A stretch of 64,000 nt of DNA from Phaeodactylum tricornutum CCAP 1055/1 (Eukaryota; Bacillariophyta; Bacillariophyceae; Surirellales; Neidiaceae). The stretch covers positions 2,300,993 to 2,364,992 of the forward strand of contig NC_011669.1 of the NCBI RefSeq assembly GCF_000150955.2, in the 5' to 3' direction. Numbering within the stretch: the first letter of the stretch is position 1; every line of letters starts with the position of its first letter. Below are positions 10,744 through 20,106 of this stretch, piece by piece. A program made the translations under genes and the position numbers. Below the pieces are notes generated by a model. That model did no database searches. It was not told where the DNA came from and worked only from the letters and a program-made list of their open reading frames with translations.

Positions 10744-11826
10744 TTAGACGCTTTCCTTGACGATAACTTCCGTGGCGGCGGCGGCTTCGACGACTTCCTT
10801 GGCGACTTCTTCCGCGGCCGCCACGGCGTCGGCTTCTTCGTTTTTGGCCAAGGCGGCTGCCTACAATAGCGAACCAAACGGTTTTCGCAACAAAAAAGGG
10901 ATAGTTGGTGTGTGAGAAAAGGAGAGTACCATACACACGGTTGTACCGGGTACCGCAAGAAAAAGAAAAACAAAGCCAGTAGTCCGAACTGCGGTGCAGT
11001 TGTTCTATTGGGCCGCCGCGCAACTCACGGACGCCTCTCCTTCCGTGGCGTCGTCACCAACCTTTTCGGCTTCCTTCTTTTGCCGTGCTTGTGCGGCTCG
11101 TTCGCGTCGTTTGCGATTTTTGGCTTCGAGTTCGTCGGGAGCGAGTCGCTGGTACCGCTCGCGTTCTAGTTTGGCGCGTCGCTCGTTGCGGTCCTTGGCC
11201 GAGTCGTTGGTGAGGGAATGGTAGCGGTTGCGCTCCCGTTCGCGTCGCTTCTGGCGTGATATTTCGGACTGTCGGTGGTACTGTTCGCGTCGCTTGGAGT
11301 TGTATACTTGTCGTTGCTCCGGCGTCATATTGGCGTACCGCTGCCGATCCTTGAGACGTCGCGAGGCGAGTTGATCTTCGTGCGTGTGTGCGCCTTTTTT
11401 GTGTGCGGGTTCGTCGGTCGAATGCTCGTGGGGGGAGACGTTGGCCGCGTGATTGTGGAGATCCGTGTTGCCCGGATGATTCTTGGTTTCGTCGTCGACG
11501 TTCTTCTCGCGGTACCGTTTGCGTCGTTGTTCGTTTTTCTTGGCGGCGGCTTGGGCGGCATCTTGGCTGGCCCGGTCGGCGGCTTCGTGCACGGCGAGAG
11601 CGGCGGCGTTGGCGGCTGCCGTGACGTCCACGTCAACGGCGGCAGCTTCCACCGCTGCCGCGGCGGCTTTGGCAATCAATGCCGAAGTGGGATCCGTGTC
11701 GGCCGCAGCGGCGGCTGCCGCGGCTGCGGCGACGTCGTCGGCGTCCGTGACGACTCCCACACCGCCTTCGACGTCGTCGTCGTCGTCCTGGACGGGAGGA
11801 GGCGTCGTGTCTTCTGCCTTGATCAT
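10744..11826 (-). CDS. Ala-rich basic protein with STPR-like 23-residue repeats, function unknown
   Basis: Minus-strand exons 11826-11029 and 10860-10744 (donor GTGAGT, acceptor TGTAG, phase 0, intron 168 bp); 304 residues from the first ATG (the frame is open to a TTG further up). The N-terminus is acidic (DDDDD) and then Ala-rich. A His-rich linker follows. The C-terminal half is Arg/Lys-rich with units of about 23 residues: RYANMTPEQRQVYNSKRRE, RYHSLTNDSAKDRNERR and RYQRLAPDELEAKNRKRRE. This resembles the score-and-three-amino-acid-peptide repeat (STPR) of some DNA-binding proteins. The short second exon adds an Ala/Glu-rich helical tail. Nuclear nucleic-acid binding is a guess from composition. 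The Ala and Arg runs could also be simple low-complexity drift. Confidence 0.65.
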
Positions 11827-13007
11827 TGTGGTAGTATTGTCAATAGTAGTCAATGTTTGGTTGTGTTGCGGCGGGCTCGGTCAATCAATCAATCAATCAA
11901 TCGGTTGATGTTGGTCTAATCACACTGTGAAGATTGGTACGGCACGGACGGTGAGACTGCGGCGCTGCATCAACAACCATATCAACAACGGTTGGTATAC
12001 GAGCAACGACAGCAGCTTGGTCCTCCGCAGCGTCGCACTGCAAGAGTCACCACATTGTCAACTACAACCACAACGACTACAACAACAACATCATCTGCAG
12101 CAACAACAACTCTGCAACCATGTTGTCGGTACCCGAACGACACTACTAGTGTCTCTCTGTACCACAACAACCAAAACCCCCTCGTTCGGGACGGTCGGTC
12201 AAACGGTACCTACGATCCTATCATTCCCACTTACCAATTACGGAGCGTCGGTCTGTTGTTGCGTTCGATCAATATTACACTAATCAAATGGGCATGCAAG
12301 ACCGTGGGAGGGGGAGGGGGATATAGGGGGGACAGCGATTCGGAAAAAGTAGGAAGGTCTGTCGAGGTTGGCTGGCACCACCAAACGGTCTGTTGTGGTC
12401 GCAACAAACAGAAATACGGTATGATACGGTAATTCGACGGAGAGAGACAGCGCGAAGCGTTTACCGTCCGTAGTTCGTAGTCCGTCTACGGGCGGGGCAC
12501 GTAGCAGCTTGTACGGTAGAAAGAGAGATGGGAACGTAGGAACCACGACCAACAGACGTTCTTTTGTGTGTAGAAGTTCTACCGCTTCTACGAAGCCGAC
12601 GTCCGTTGGCTTTGGCGAGCGGGCACCGTAGATCCCGGGTTGGAATCGCGTTGGCTGTAGAATTTCTACTATTCCCACGAAAGCGCACCGGAGTGGACGA
12701 AGAAAGTTGGTTGCCGCTGGAAGGACAGACACTCGACTGGAAAAAGGGGAATTAGGAATGTTGCCACAGTCTCTCTCTATATTACATATAGTTTCTCATG
12801 TTCTGGAATGACACATCACAATAATGACAGTGCACTATAGTGAAGTATCAATCATACCATCGATGCGATTCCATTCCGACCGCCACTGGGTGCTTGGGAC
12901 GACACCCCAGACTTACAGAAAGTAGCTTACAGTTAGCTAGGTCATTTGTACTACCCGCACCAATAGAACAACACTAACCTGTCGATCAATACGTCTCTGT
13001 CAGTGAA
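11827..13007. other. intergenic region without a supported gene
   Basis: About 1.2 kb. It contains a CAAT tetranucleotide run near 11881-11902, CAA/ACA-rich sequence near 12055-12115, and short frames on both strands that are low-complexity or featureless. A CTTACAGTTAG motif occurs near 12930. No gene or RNA is recognised. Confidence 0.45.
11881..11902. repeat. (CAAT)n microsatellite
   Basis: About five tandem copies of the tetranucleotide TCAA/CAAT, just upstream of the STPR-like gene. Confidence 0.7.
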
Positions 13008-13634
13008 TTACAGACTCTTGTAACGATACCGTGCCGCCCGCAACGCTTGCACGTCCCTGCGGGTCCGCTGATCGTCGGCGTGGAGAAAGACGGCCACCGC
13101 GGCCACCACCAGTGTGCCTCCCCCCAGACACTGGTGGAACCAAACGTCGGACGCCATTCCGTCGTCACGTACGCTCCGGCGTACCCACAACGATCCCGCC
13201 GTGCTCCACACGAACAGTATTAAAAGAACGACGCGCCACGGAGTGTACCCCGATGCCGACCACTGGACGGACACCCACCCGTTCTGTACCAACGCCAGTG
13301 CGGTGTGTCCCCAACGCGTACAACGAATGGTCCGGGCCGATGCCAACGTCAATTCGTGAGATCCTAGCCGGTATTCCGTCCATAAACACCACACCAACGA
13401 CGTGACGGCAGCCGTCGCTCCGACTCCCCGGAAACACTGCAACACGAACGTGCGTTGGCGATCCACGTCGGCTTCCATGCGACCGATCAACGCGTCCTGC
13501 TCGTGCTCGTCCAGGTATTCCAAGGGATTGCTGTGAGTTCTACCAGTACTGGTAGTGGTGTTGCTGCTATTGGTGTTCGCCGTAGCACTGTCCTCTCCCG
13601 ACGGTACGACTGGAGTACGGCGGATTCGTACCAT
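13008..13634 (-). CDS. small multi-spanning membrane protein, unknown
   Basis: Single exon, 208 residues from the ATG at 13634. Another in-frame ATG at 13739 would add 35 residues, and the choice is uncertain. After an Asn/Thr/Ser-rich N-terminus come hydrophobic segments (VGATAAVTSLVWCLW; HTALALVQNGWVSVQW; WRVVLLILFVWSTAGSLWV; LGGGTLVVAAVAVFLH), so three to four membrane passes are likely. A basic tail follows (LRAARYRYKSL). I recognise no family. It is divergent from the SEC12-like gene. Confidence 0.55.
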   Translation of the reverse strand: MVRIRRTPVVPSGEDSATANTNSSNTTTSTGRTHSNPLEYLDEHEQDALIGRMEADVDRQRTFVLQCFRGVGATAAVTSLVWCLWTEYRLGSHELTLASARTIRCTRWGHTALALVQNGWVSVQWSASGYTPWRVVLLILFVWSTAGSLWVRRSVRDDGMASDVWFHQCLGGGTLVVAAVAVFLHADDQRTRRDVQALRAARYRYKSL

Positions 13635-14216
13635 GACGGCCAATACTGCATGGATGGATTGTAGGATGAATCGATCGTGTGATGGATGTATTGACAGTGA
13701 CTGTGATCGCGTGATGGGATGCTGGTTACTTACTACCATACTCTGCTTTCCGAGTGGTGGACCCCCTGTTTTTAGAGACAAACGAGGGCTGGGCTATCGG
13801 TGCCTACCGGTACTTCGTTTTCTCAACTGATCGACCGACCGACCGACCGACGCCTTGTGTGCGCCGCCCCCGCCCCCTTGCGATTCCAGTCGTGTCCTAA
13901 ACGTTAAAAATTATGAGAGACTCTACGGTAGTGCAACCCTATCGTCAAATCAATCAAGGTTTGGCCACACGACGTTGGGGGAGGGCCTGTGGTTTTCCAC
14001 TGGCGAGTTGCTCGAACCCTACATCTACCAACACCAGTCCCCGCGAAAAGACCTACTGTTCCAATCGGTTCCCTATACTGCCGTTATTGTTGGTACCAGG
14101 AATACCCGTCTGCCTGGGCATTGCGACTCTTCTACGGAGTCGTCTTCATTCTCGAGTCCAGCGTTACGGTTACACCTACAGTTAGCGTTTCCCCTACTGT
14201 CCCCTGCTTCTCTGCC
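13635..14216. other. divergent promoter region before the SEC12-like gene
   Basis: About 580 bp. It includes an (ACCG/CGAC)n run near 13830-13850. In-frame extensions of the SEC12-like gene into this region begin at GTG, not ATG. No further feature is supported. Confidence 0.45.
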
Positions 14217-15536
14217 ATGCCGCTTCCACGAGCCCCGAGTCGGGTCGAGCCGATTCCCTTTCCGGTCTTTGGCATGTCCTGGTTCGCCAATCCGGGCGAC
14301 GGCACCAGCATCGTCGCGTACTGTGGAGGTGGCGGATCGGCCCGCACCGGCGTCCACAACGCCATTGTCATACAGGACGGTGACGCTCCGCCGACACAAA
14401 TATCCACCGGCGATCAAGTCGGCGTCGCCCTGCACGTGTACCAGAATCCCGTCACCGGTGGACTCTTCTTGGTCGTAGGGTTGGGGAGTCAAGTACAGCG
14501 CTTTCGCTTGCCCCAAGGCACCTTGTCCGGAACCATTGACGTGGGGGAACCGGTCAACGCGATTGCCGTACACGCAATGGCGGAAACTCTGGCCGTGGGC
14601 TGTGACAGTGGAACCATCAAGGTCTACGCCGTGTCGGACGACTTGTTTGGGGAAGACTGCACAACACTACACGAACTCCAGGGACACGACAAGACTGTCT
14701 GTGCCCTCGATTTTGCTACCCGGGGAAACCGCATTGTCTCGTCCGCCAAAGACGGTACGGCAAGGATTTGGCAGGACGGACACTGTGTGGCCGTTCTCAC
14801 TTGCTCGGTACAGTCTCTGCCCGATTCGTCACCGTCACCAAACACTACCAAAACCCCGCAAGTCTTGGTCCGCGGTTGCGCCTTTGGAGATTTGGACGGT
14901 CGTGTCCTCGTGACCGTGGCTTCGGCGCGACGAGGGAACGCCTACCTGACTCAGTGGTACCAGACGGAATCGTCCACCCCCGACGATGCGCCGGACTTTG
15001 CCGTGGCCGACCGGACCGTCTGTAGCGCCGTCCCCATTTCGGCCATGTCCATGTCGCAAGACGCGTCGCTCTTGGCCTTGGGTAGTGTCGACGGATCAAT
15101 CATTCTGTGGAATGTTCCGGACTGGAAACAGTGCAAAAAATTTGTGGAACTGCACGGCTTGCCCGTCACCTGCATTGCCGCACGCCCCTACCCGGTACCC
15201 CTACAAGGGGAAGAAGACGACGGTGTTGAAATACACGCAAGGAGTGCGTCTGCCGATAGTCAGTTGGGTTGTTTGACCATGCAACGACGAGCACCGCGGA
15301 AACGATCGAACAGAAGTGGTGGTAGCAACGATGGACTCGGTTTCTTTGGATGGGTCGATCGTACCATCAAACTCGGCTTATTCTTATGGGTTTTGTCGCC
15401 CGTTTATCGGGAAGCACTCAACAAGTGTGCTCCGACCTTCCGAGAAACGGGCGTTTGGGCGACCGGACAATGCATCATGGACGACGTACTGATCGCACCC
15501 TCCCGGAGATCAGGTGTACAAGTACCTCCTTACTGA
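14217..15536 (+). CDS. SEC12/PREB-like WD40 protein, probable Sar1 exchange factor
   Basis: Single exon, 439 residues from the first in-frame ATG. The N-terminal GGGGSARTGVHNAIV matches the potassium-binding loop of Sec12/PREB, where it catalyses GDP-GTP exchange on Sar1 to start COPII coat assembly at the ER. WD-type blades follow (HELQGHDKTVCALDF, IVSSAKDGTARIWQ, LLALGSVDGSIILWN). A single hydrophobic segment near the C-terminus (IKLGLFLWVLSPVY) fits the tail-side membrane anchor of the family, leaving a short lumenal end. Length agrees with PREB (about 420). The neighbour across the divergent promoter is also a membrane protein, but no functional link is visible. Confidence 0.8.
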   Translation: MPLPRAPSRVEPIPFPVFGMSWFANPGDGTSIVAYCGGGGSARTGVHNAIVIQDGDAPPTQISTGDQVGVALHVYQNPVTGGLFLVVGLGSQVQRFRLPQGTLSGTIDVGEPVNAIAVHAMAETLAVGCDSGTIKVYAVSDDLFGEDCTTLHELQGHDKTVCALDFATRGNRIVSSAKDGTARIWQDGHCVAVLTCSVQSLPDSSPSPNTTKTPQVLVRGCAFGDLDGRVLVTVASARRGNAYLTQWYQTESSTPDDAPDFAVADRTVCSAVPISAMSMSQDASLLALGSVDGSIILWNVPDWKQCKKFVELHGLPVTCIAARPYPVPLQGEEDDGVEIHARSASADSQLGCLTMQRRAPRKRSNRSGGSNDGLGFFGWVDRTIKLGLFLWVLSPVYREALNKCAPTFRETGVWATGQCIMDDVLIAPSRRSGVQVPPY

Positions 15537-15889
15537 CTGTGAGACCAAACGGAATAATACTATGTACGTCTACTCGATACACGGTAGGCTGTCAAAGTCG
15601 CCTATTTTATAAACAGTTTGACCCCGTTTTGACAGAAATAAGGCCGTTGGTCGATCGTCCTGGCACCGTGAATAGTATCGTTACAATTTTGCTGGTGTGC
15701 CGCTGCATGACGACCGTATGGATAGCATCGTAGATCTTCTTCCAGAACGTTTACGCTTCAAGCATGCCGAATCGTTGCAAGTGGCAATGTGGGAATTCAC
15801 AAAGGTCGCAACTCGGAAGGCTTTGCATGCTACATAGACAGGTTGGGGATTCCCAGGGAGCCCGAAATTGACAGCGCGTTAGCGAAGGA
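15537..15889. other. convergent 3' region
   Basis: 353 bp between the SEC12-like and SANT-like genes, which converge. No gene or repeat is seen. A TGACTGTGAG motif directly follows the SEC12-like stop. Confidence 0.4.
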
Positions 15890-17441
15890 TCAAAACTCTT
15901 GACCGCTGGCAGCCGAGGCTCGAACGCTGCGTAGAAACCCAACAAGAGCTTCTGCGTCTTCGGCGCCAGTTCGGAGTCGCTTGTCGGCGGGTTCGACCGG
16001 CGGACTGGACGAGCCACTCTTTGATCGAGCCTTATCCATCATATCAGGGAGATCGGCGCTGGATTTCTGAATGGTAGGGCCTTCATGTAAGAGTCTTTGG
16101 ACTTCTTGCATTTGACTCATGATCTCACTCTTGGCAAAGTCTTCCGAATGGCTCTGTTGACTCATTGAACTAGCAGGGGACGGATCTTGTAAGACAGATT
16201 TGGCTCGATCGAGCCATGAAGCTGTTTGTGTCACCATGTTCGGACCATCTGTCTTTGTTTTCGCTCGATTTTCGCCAACGGACGCTGTGCCATCAACCGA
16301 TGCAGTCTGTACCGAGAAGTTTCGACCCGTTGCTGCCGCTGCAGCGGCCGCAGACGCCGCTGCTTTCTTCGCCGATTCTCTTTGCTGTAACTCCAACCGC
16401 CTCTGCCATCGACGTTCCAATCCATGCAGCTCCGCCTGTCACAACAATGGCCGCCAACATGAAAGTGAGAAATACCAAAGTCCGTGATTCAACTAACTTT
16501 GCGCCAGAAAAACAAAAACGCACCTGTGCTTTGTCTATCGCGGTCCCGTTGCTAGGACTACGGACCGCTGGATGAAAGACTCGCTTCCCAATGCAGGCAT
16601 CTCCCGTAAATTTTTTTGTGATACGCATGGGGTCGCATTGGAGTTTCTCTGAAAGAAACGTACGAAGTGTGGTACCAGCTGGAGCATCGAGAAAACCCGA
16701 GTTGAAGTCTTGAATGACACGGGCAACGTAGGCCTCCTCTTCTACCGTCCACTTGCCCCTCCGGAGACCCGAAGTCTTCCTCACGGAGGTATTGGAAGAG
16801 GTAGGGGATGTCGATGTAAGTGGCTGCGCCCCTGTTCCCGGAGCCGACGTCGTAATAATATTAGGAAGGGAACTCGGTTCCTCCGTGTGGTCCGAACTAC
16901 TTCCGTTGGAAGACGCGGAATATGCCTGGGAGGATCCAGGTAGACTTCCTTGGACCGAAGTTGGCCGAGAGGATTTGGAGAAAGCTTCCAAGGATTCATA
17001 GCTCAATAGTCTTCCACCTGGTCGTGTACCTTGATCCAAATCCTCACCGCTATTTACCTTGGCGAATGTACCAGGCATGGAAACCACCACGTTTGAAGGG
17101 TTGCCTTCGGCGGGACATGCAAACAAAGACTGCGAAGTCTTTCCCTCTCCCACGTTCGAAGGATGTGAATCTAACGAAGCCGGAGAGGCACCTTTGATTA
17201 GCACCTCGGGTTGCAGTGGTTGTGTGGGATTATGAGCCGCAATGGCTTCATCTACACTACCTTGTCCCACCTCCAGTGTTGGTGGCTCGTCGCTTTGGTC
17301 GTGGGACAACCTCCGCCCCTCCACTGATCCCGGCGTCGTTATCGGTTTGCTTTGTTCCGACATATCCTGTGTAGCTAAATTTGTCTCGTCCTCCTTATCT
17401 TCTTCGCCGTTGGCATTGACTCGATCACTCAGCATTACCAT
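15890..17441 (-). CDS. SANT/Myb-like diatom protein, unknown
   Basis: Minus-strand exons 17441-16524 and 16435-15890 (donor GTGCGT, acceptor ACAG, phase 0, intron 88 bp); 487 residues from the first true ATG. The first ~230 residues are Ser/Pro/Thr-rich and look disordered. A compact domain follows: GKWTVEEEAYVARVIQDF and TLRTFLSEKLQCDPMRITKK, then FTGDACIGKRVFHP. The start resembles SANT/Myb repeats, and the IGKR.F.P ending is, from memory, shared by many diatom proteins of unknown role. The splice restores an amphipathic helix (AELHGLERRWQRRLELQQRE), which supports the model. The C-terminus has an Ala run and Ser/Pro-rich tail. A chromatin or transcription role is plausible but inferred. 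Confidence 0.7.
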
Positions 17442-18754
17442 GGGAGATACGTCCGCCCACTTTTTCCCCGAAAAGTAACGCCAACGAGAGAAGTAAAAAC
17501 CAAGGACGAACTTCGAGCAACCGATCAAGGTCTAATCACCTCCACCAAAAGCCTATAAACCATAAAGCAAAGGACTGGTTGAGCAACTTTGTGAATTGAC
17601 AAACGATCGGCTTTTTAAGGTTGACTACAGATGCAAGCAACGGCAGATGGTGTCTGGTTTCTCCTGGGACAGATCGATTTTCACTGGTGTTTCTCCTCGC
17701 GTTGTTTTGGTTGAGGTGGGTATCCTCGCACCACCGAGCTTCAGCTTCAAGTTGCTTGCCGCAACAAAGTGATTCGTGTTTGTGTGTCTCAGACAATAGA
17801 TAAGACCCATGTCCCAGATGTCCAAGTAATGTTGAAGTACACGAACAAGCTTTCTCACGAAGGCAACGGAAGCAACTCGCGTTTTAATGCCATTTCGGAC
17901 TCCAAATCGCAGTCATGTATGCATTTTCTTTGACGAGGTATCCATCCAACGTACCACGCGAAACAGTGTTCCGCACGTTTGTAATGTATTCCTGGTGGGA
18001 TCACCCTTACGAGGTCATCTCGCACTTGCCCCCTGCTGTGTTTCGAGCAGTCGGGAAATGGTATCGTGGCGGAGCATCTGCTGTCTTCAACTCCGCTAAC
18101 ACAAGCGGTACTCAAACGCGCGCCAACCGCATCAGATTCAGCCGTGGTGTGACTGTGAAACCGTTTCGACATGCGCGGTATTCGATCCGAAACGGTAATA
18201 ACTGCGATGTAAATCACGGCATTTCGAAGTGTTGATGGACAGACATGTTTATAAAATGACTTCCTCTGTCTAAGTAGTGTCGTCCTCGAATCTTGTCCTC
18301 GGCGACCTAGATCTCTAAATGGTATATAGACTTGTATACGAGTAGTTATATAATTTTGGCGTAGCAAGGCCTGGGTTTTCGCGATTCCTGGGACGCCCCA
18401 GAGTGTCATTTTCTAATTCGCGATACGCGCGCAGGCCCAGAACTCGTTTCGAAAGGTGCGTACGGGAAGGCGGAGTACACCATGGCGGTGGGGGAAACTT
18501 TGGAAACACTGTCAGAGGCGACGAAACGGCTGCAAGTCCATGAACCGTATGAGCCATAGGGAACTATCTGCCGGACAAAGATTGGACAAAGGACTCCCCT
18601 GAATCCCTAACAGCTCTTCCAGAAGAGTGATCGCTGAGAAATTAGAATTGAGCGATCACACAAGTCTTCATCTTGTAAATACTTGCGTTGGCGCTCCACA
18701 ACTGCACTAACAGTTACTTGCTCCGGTTTTCAATATAACAGTACATGACGTAAA
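17442..18754. other. intergenic region without a supported gene
   Basis: About 1.3 kb between divergent genes. Overlapping frames on both strands (for example 17855-18409 minus and 17915-18235 plus) have no domain, no start context and no splice logic. I see no RNA gene. Confidence 0.4.
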
Positions 18755-19499
18755 ATGCAATACGACAGTTGCCCAACGATAGCACCCTTTTTGGGCTACA
18801 TGGGCGTTGCCGCTTCCATTGTCTTTGCCAGTAAGTCGCAGCTTTCTTGCGTGTTTGGTAGCAACAGGAATCATGGAGCCTCTTGAGACCAAGCCCTTGA
18901 ACGATTACAGAACATCGACGACATTGAAACCTGATTTTTTTGAAACCAGTAGCTGACGTCTTTCGTCTGTCCTGTTGCTTGTAGATGTTGGCGCCGCTGC
19001 CGGAACAGCCCGCGCCGGAACAGGTATTATGCAGAGTGGCATCAAAAGTCCCGAGCTGGTTTGGAGAAATTTGATACCGATAGTCATGGCGGGTGTCAAC
19101 GGAATTTACGGACTGATTACGAGTATTGTTATATTGGGCTCCATTTCTGCTCCAGTGGACGGTGGATACAATCAGTATTCTCTGTATACTGGATGCGCCC
19201 ACTTGGCCGCGGGTCTGTGTTGCGGTTTGAGCGGTCTCGGCTCGGGCTTATGCATTGGTATTGCCGGAGACGCCGCCATAATGGCGTGTGGGGCCTACAG
19301 CGTAGCCTCCAAGCGTTCGGCGGGACGAGGTCGAGGGGGTGGGCGTGCAAGAGGTGGCGAAAAGAAGAAGGGCGGGGGCAGTGAGAAGCTGTTCGTGGCC
19401 ATGGTTTTGGTCCAAGTCTTTGCCGGTAATATTGCTCTCTACGGACTGATTGCGTCAATCATTCTGAGTCAACAAACATACTACTGCGGCGGTCAGTAA
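18755..19499 (+). CDS. V-ATPase proteolipid (subunit c)-like protein lacking the proton-binding glutamate
   Basis: Exons 18755-18830 and 18985-19499 (GTAAGT donor, TTGTAG acceptor, phase 1, intron 154 bp); 196 residues. The splice restores SIVFANVGAAAGTARAGTGI, the first helix hairpin of subunit c. Four hydrophobic helices are visible near 8-30, 54-77, 92-120 and 160-187. In subunit c the fourth helix reads FAEVLGLYGLI, and its Glu carries the proton; here it is FAGNIALYGLI (Gly173). Helix 2 (IPIVMAGVNGIYGLI) has no acidic residue either. The loop between helices 3 and 4 (about 135-160) carries an extra Arg/Gly/Lys-rich stretch. It may be a structural ring subunit or a paralogue with another role; ordinary proton transport by this chain seems unlikely. 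Confidence 0.8.
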
Positions 19500-20106
19500 G
19501 CCGAAGTAGACCAAATGGGCAAATGGATACTCTCAAAGCCTGCAAGCCCCCCGCCTACTTTCTTCCATACAGTGAAACGTGCACGCATTCTGATAATGTC
19601 CACGTTTTTCGTTTCTCACACAAGGCCAGCCGACCGGAAATACAAGTTGAAAATGGAACGGAAGTGACGATAGTATAACTAACCGACTGGTAGAAAGAGA
19701 AAGGATGTACGGTCAGGGTTTCCACTAGAGACTAGGGTGGGTGACAATGTGTCACATAGTTCTGGTAGTAATGGTTAGGCTACTACCTACTCGTCACTAT
19801 CAACGATAAGTCGTTGGCGCACCATGAGCAGACGACGTCGGAATCACAACCCATTTTCTCGGTGTCCCATATTTCGACCCATTTCAATTTTTGGAGCTGC
19901 GCTCTCCATTCTCTCGTCTATGTCTTTATCAGACGACGGATCGCTGCTCCGACACTTTCTTTGTTGTATCGACAAATAGTAATCCTGTCGTGCGGAGCGA
20001 CTCTGGTTGATTGTAGAGAGAGAGATTGCGCCGGGTAGTCGTCGAGCGCTCGTGTGTGTGTGTGTGCGTGTCGTATCGAGTGTGAAGATTGCGGTTTGCT
20101 CATCCC
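19500..20106. other. region upstream of PRP40
   Basis: 607 bp with no supported gene. A GT microsatellite lies at about 20051-20070, just before the PRP40 start. Confidence 0.45.

Noticed and set aside
11992-12432. 146-codon plus-strand frame
   Set aside because: Thr-rich part comes from a CAA/ACA simple repeat; the rest is featureless.
12280-12732. 150-codon minus-strand frame
   Set aside because: No recognisable features, and similar-length frames lie on the opposite strand.
17855-18409. 184-codon minus-strand frame and overlapping plus-strand frame
   Set aside because: No motif, no splice partner, competing frames on both strands.
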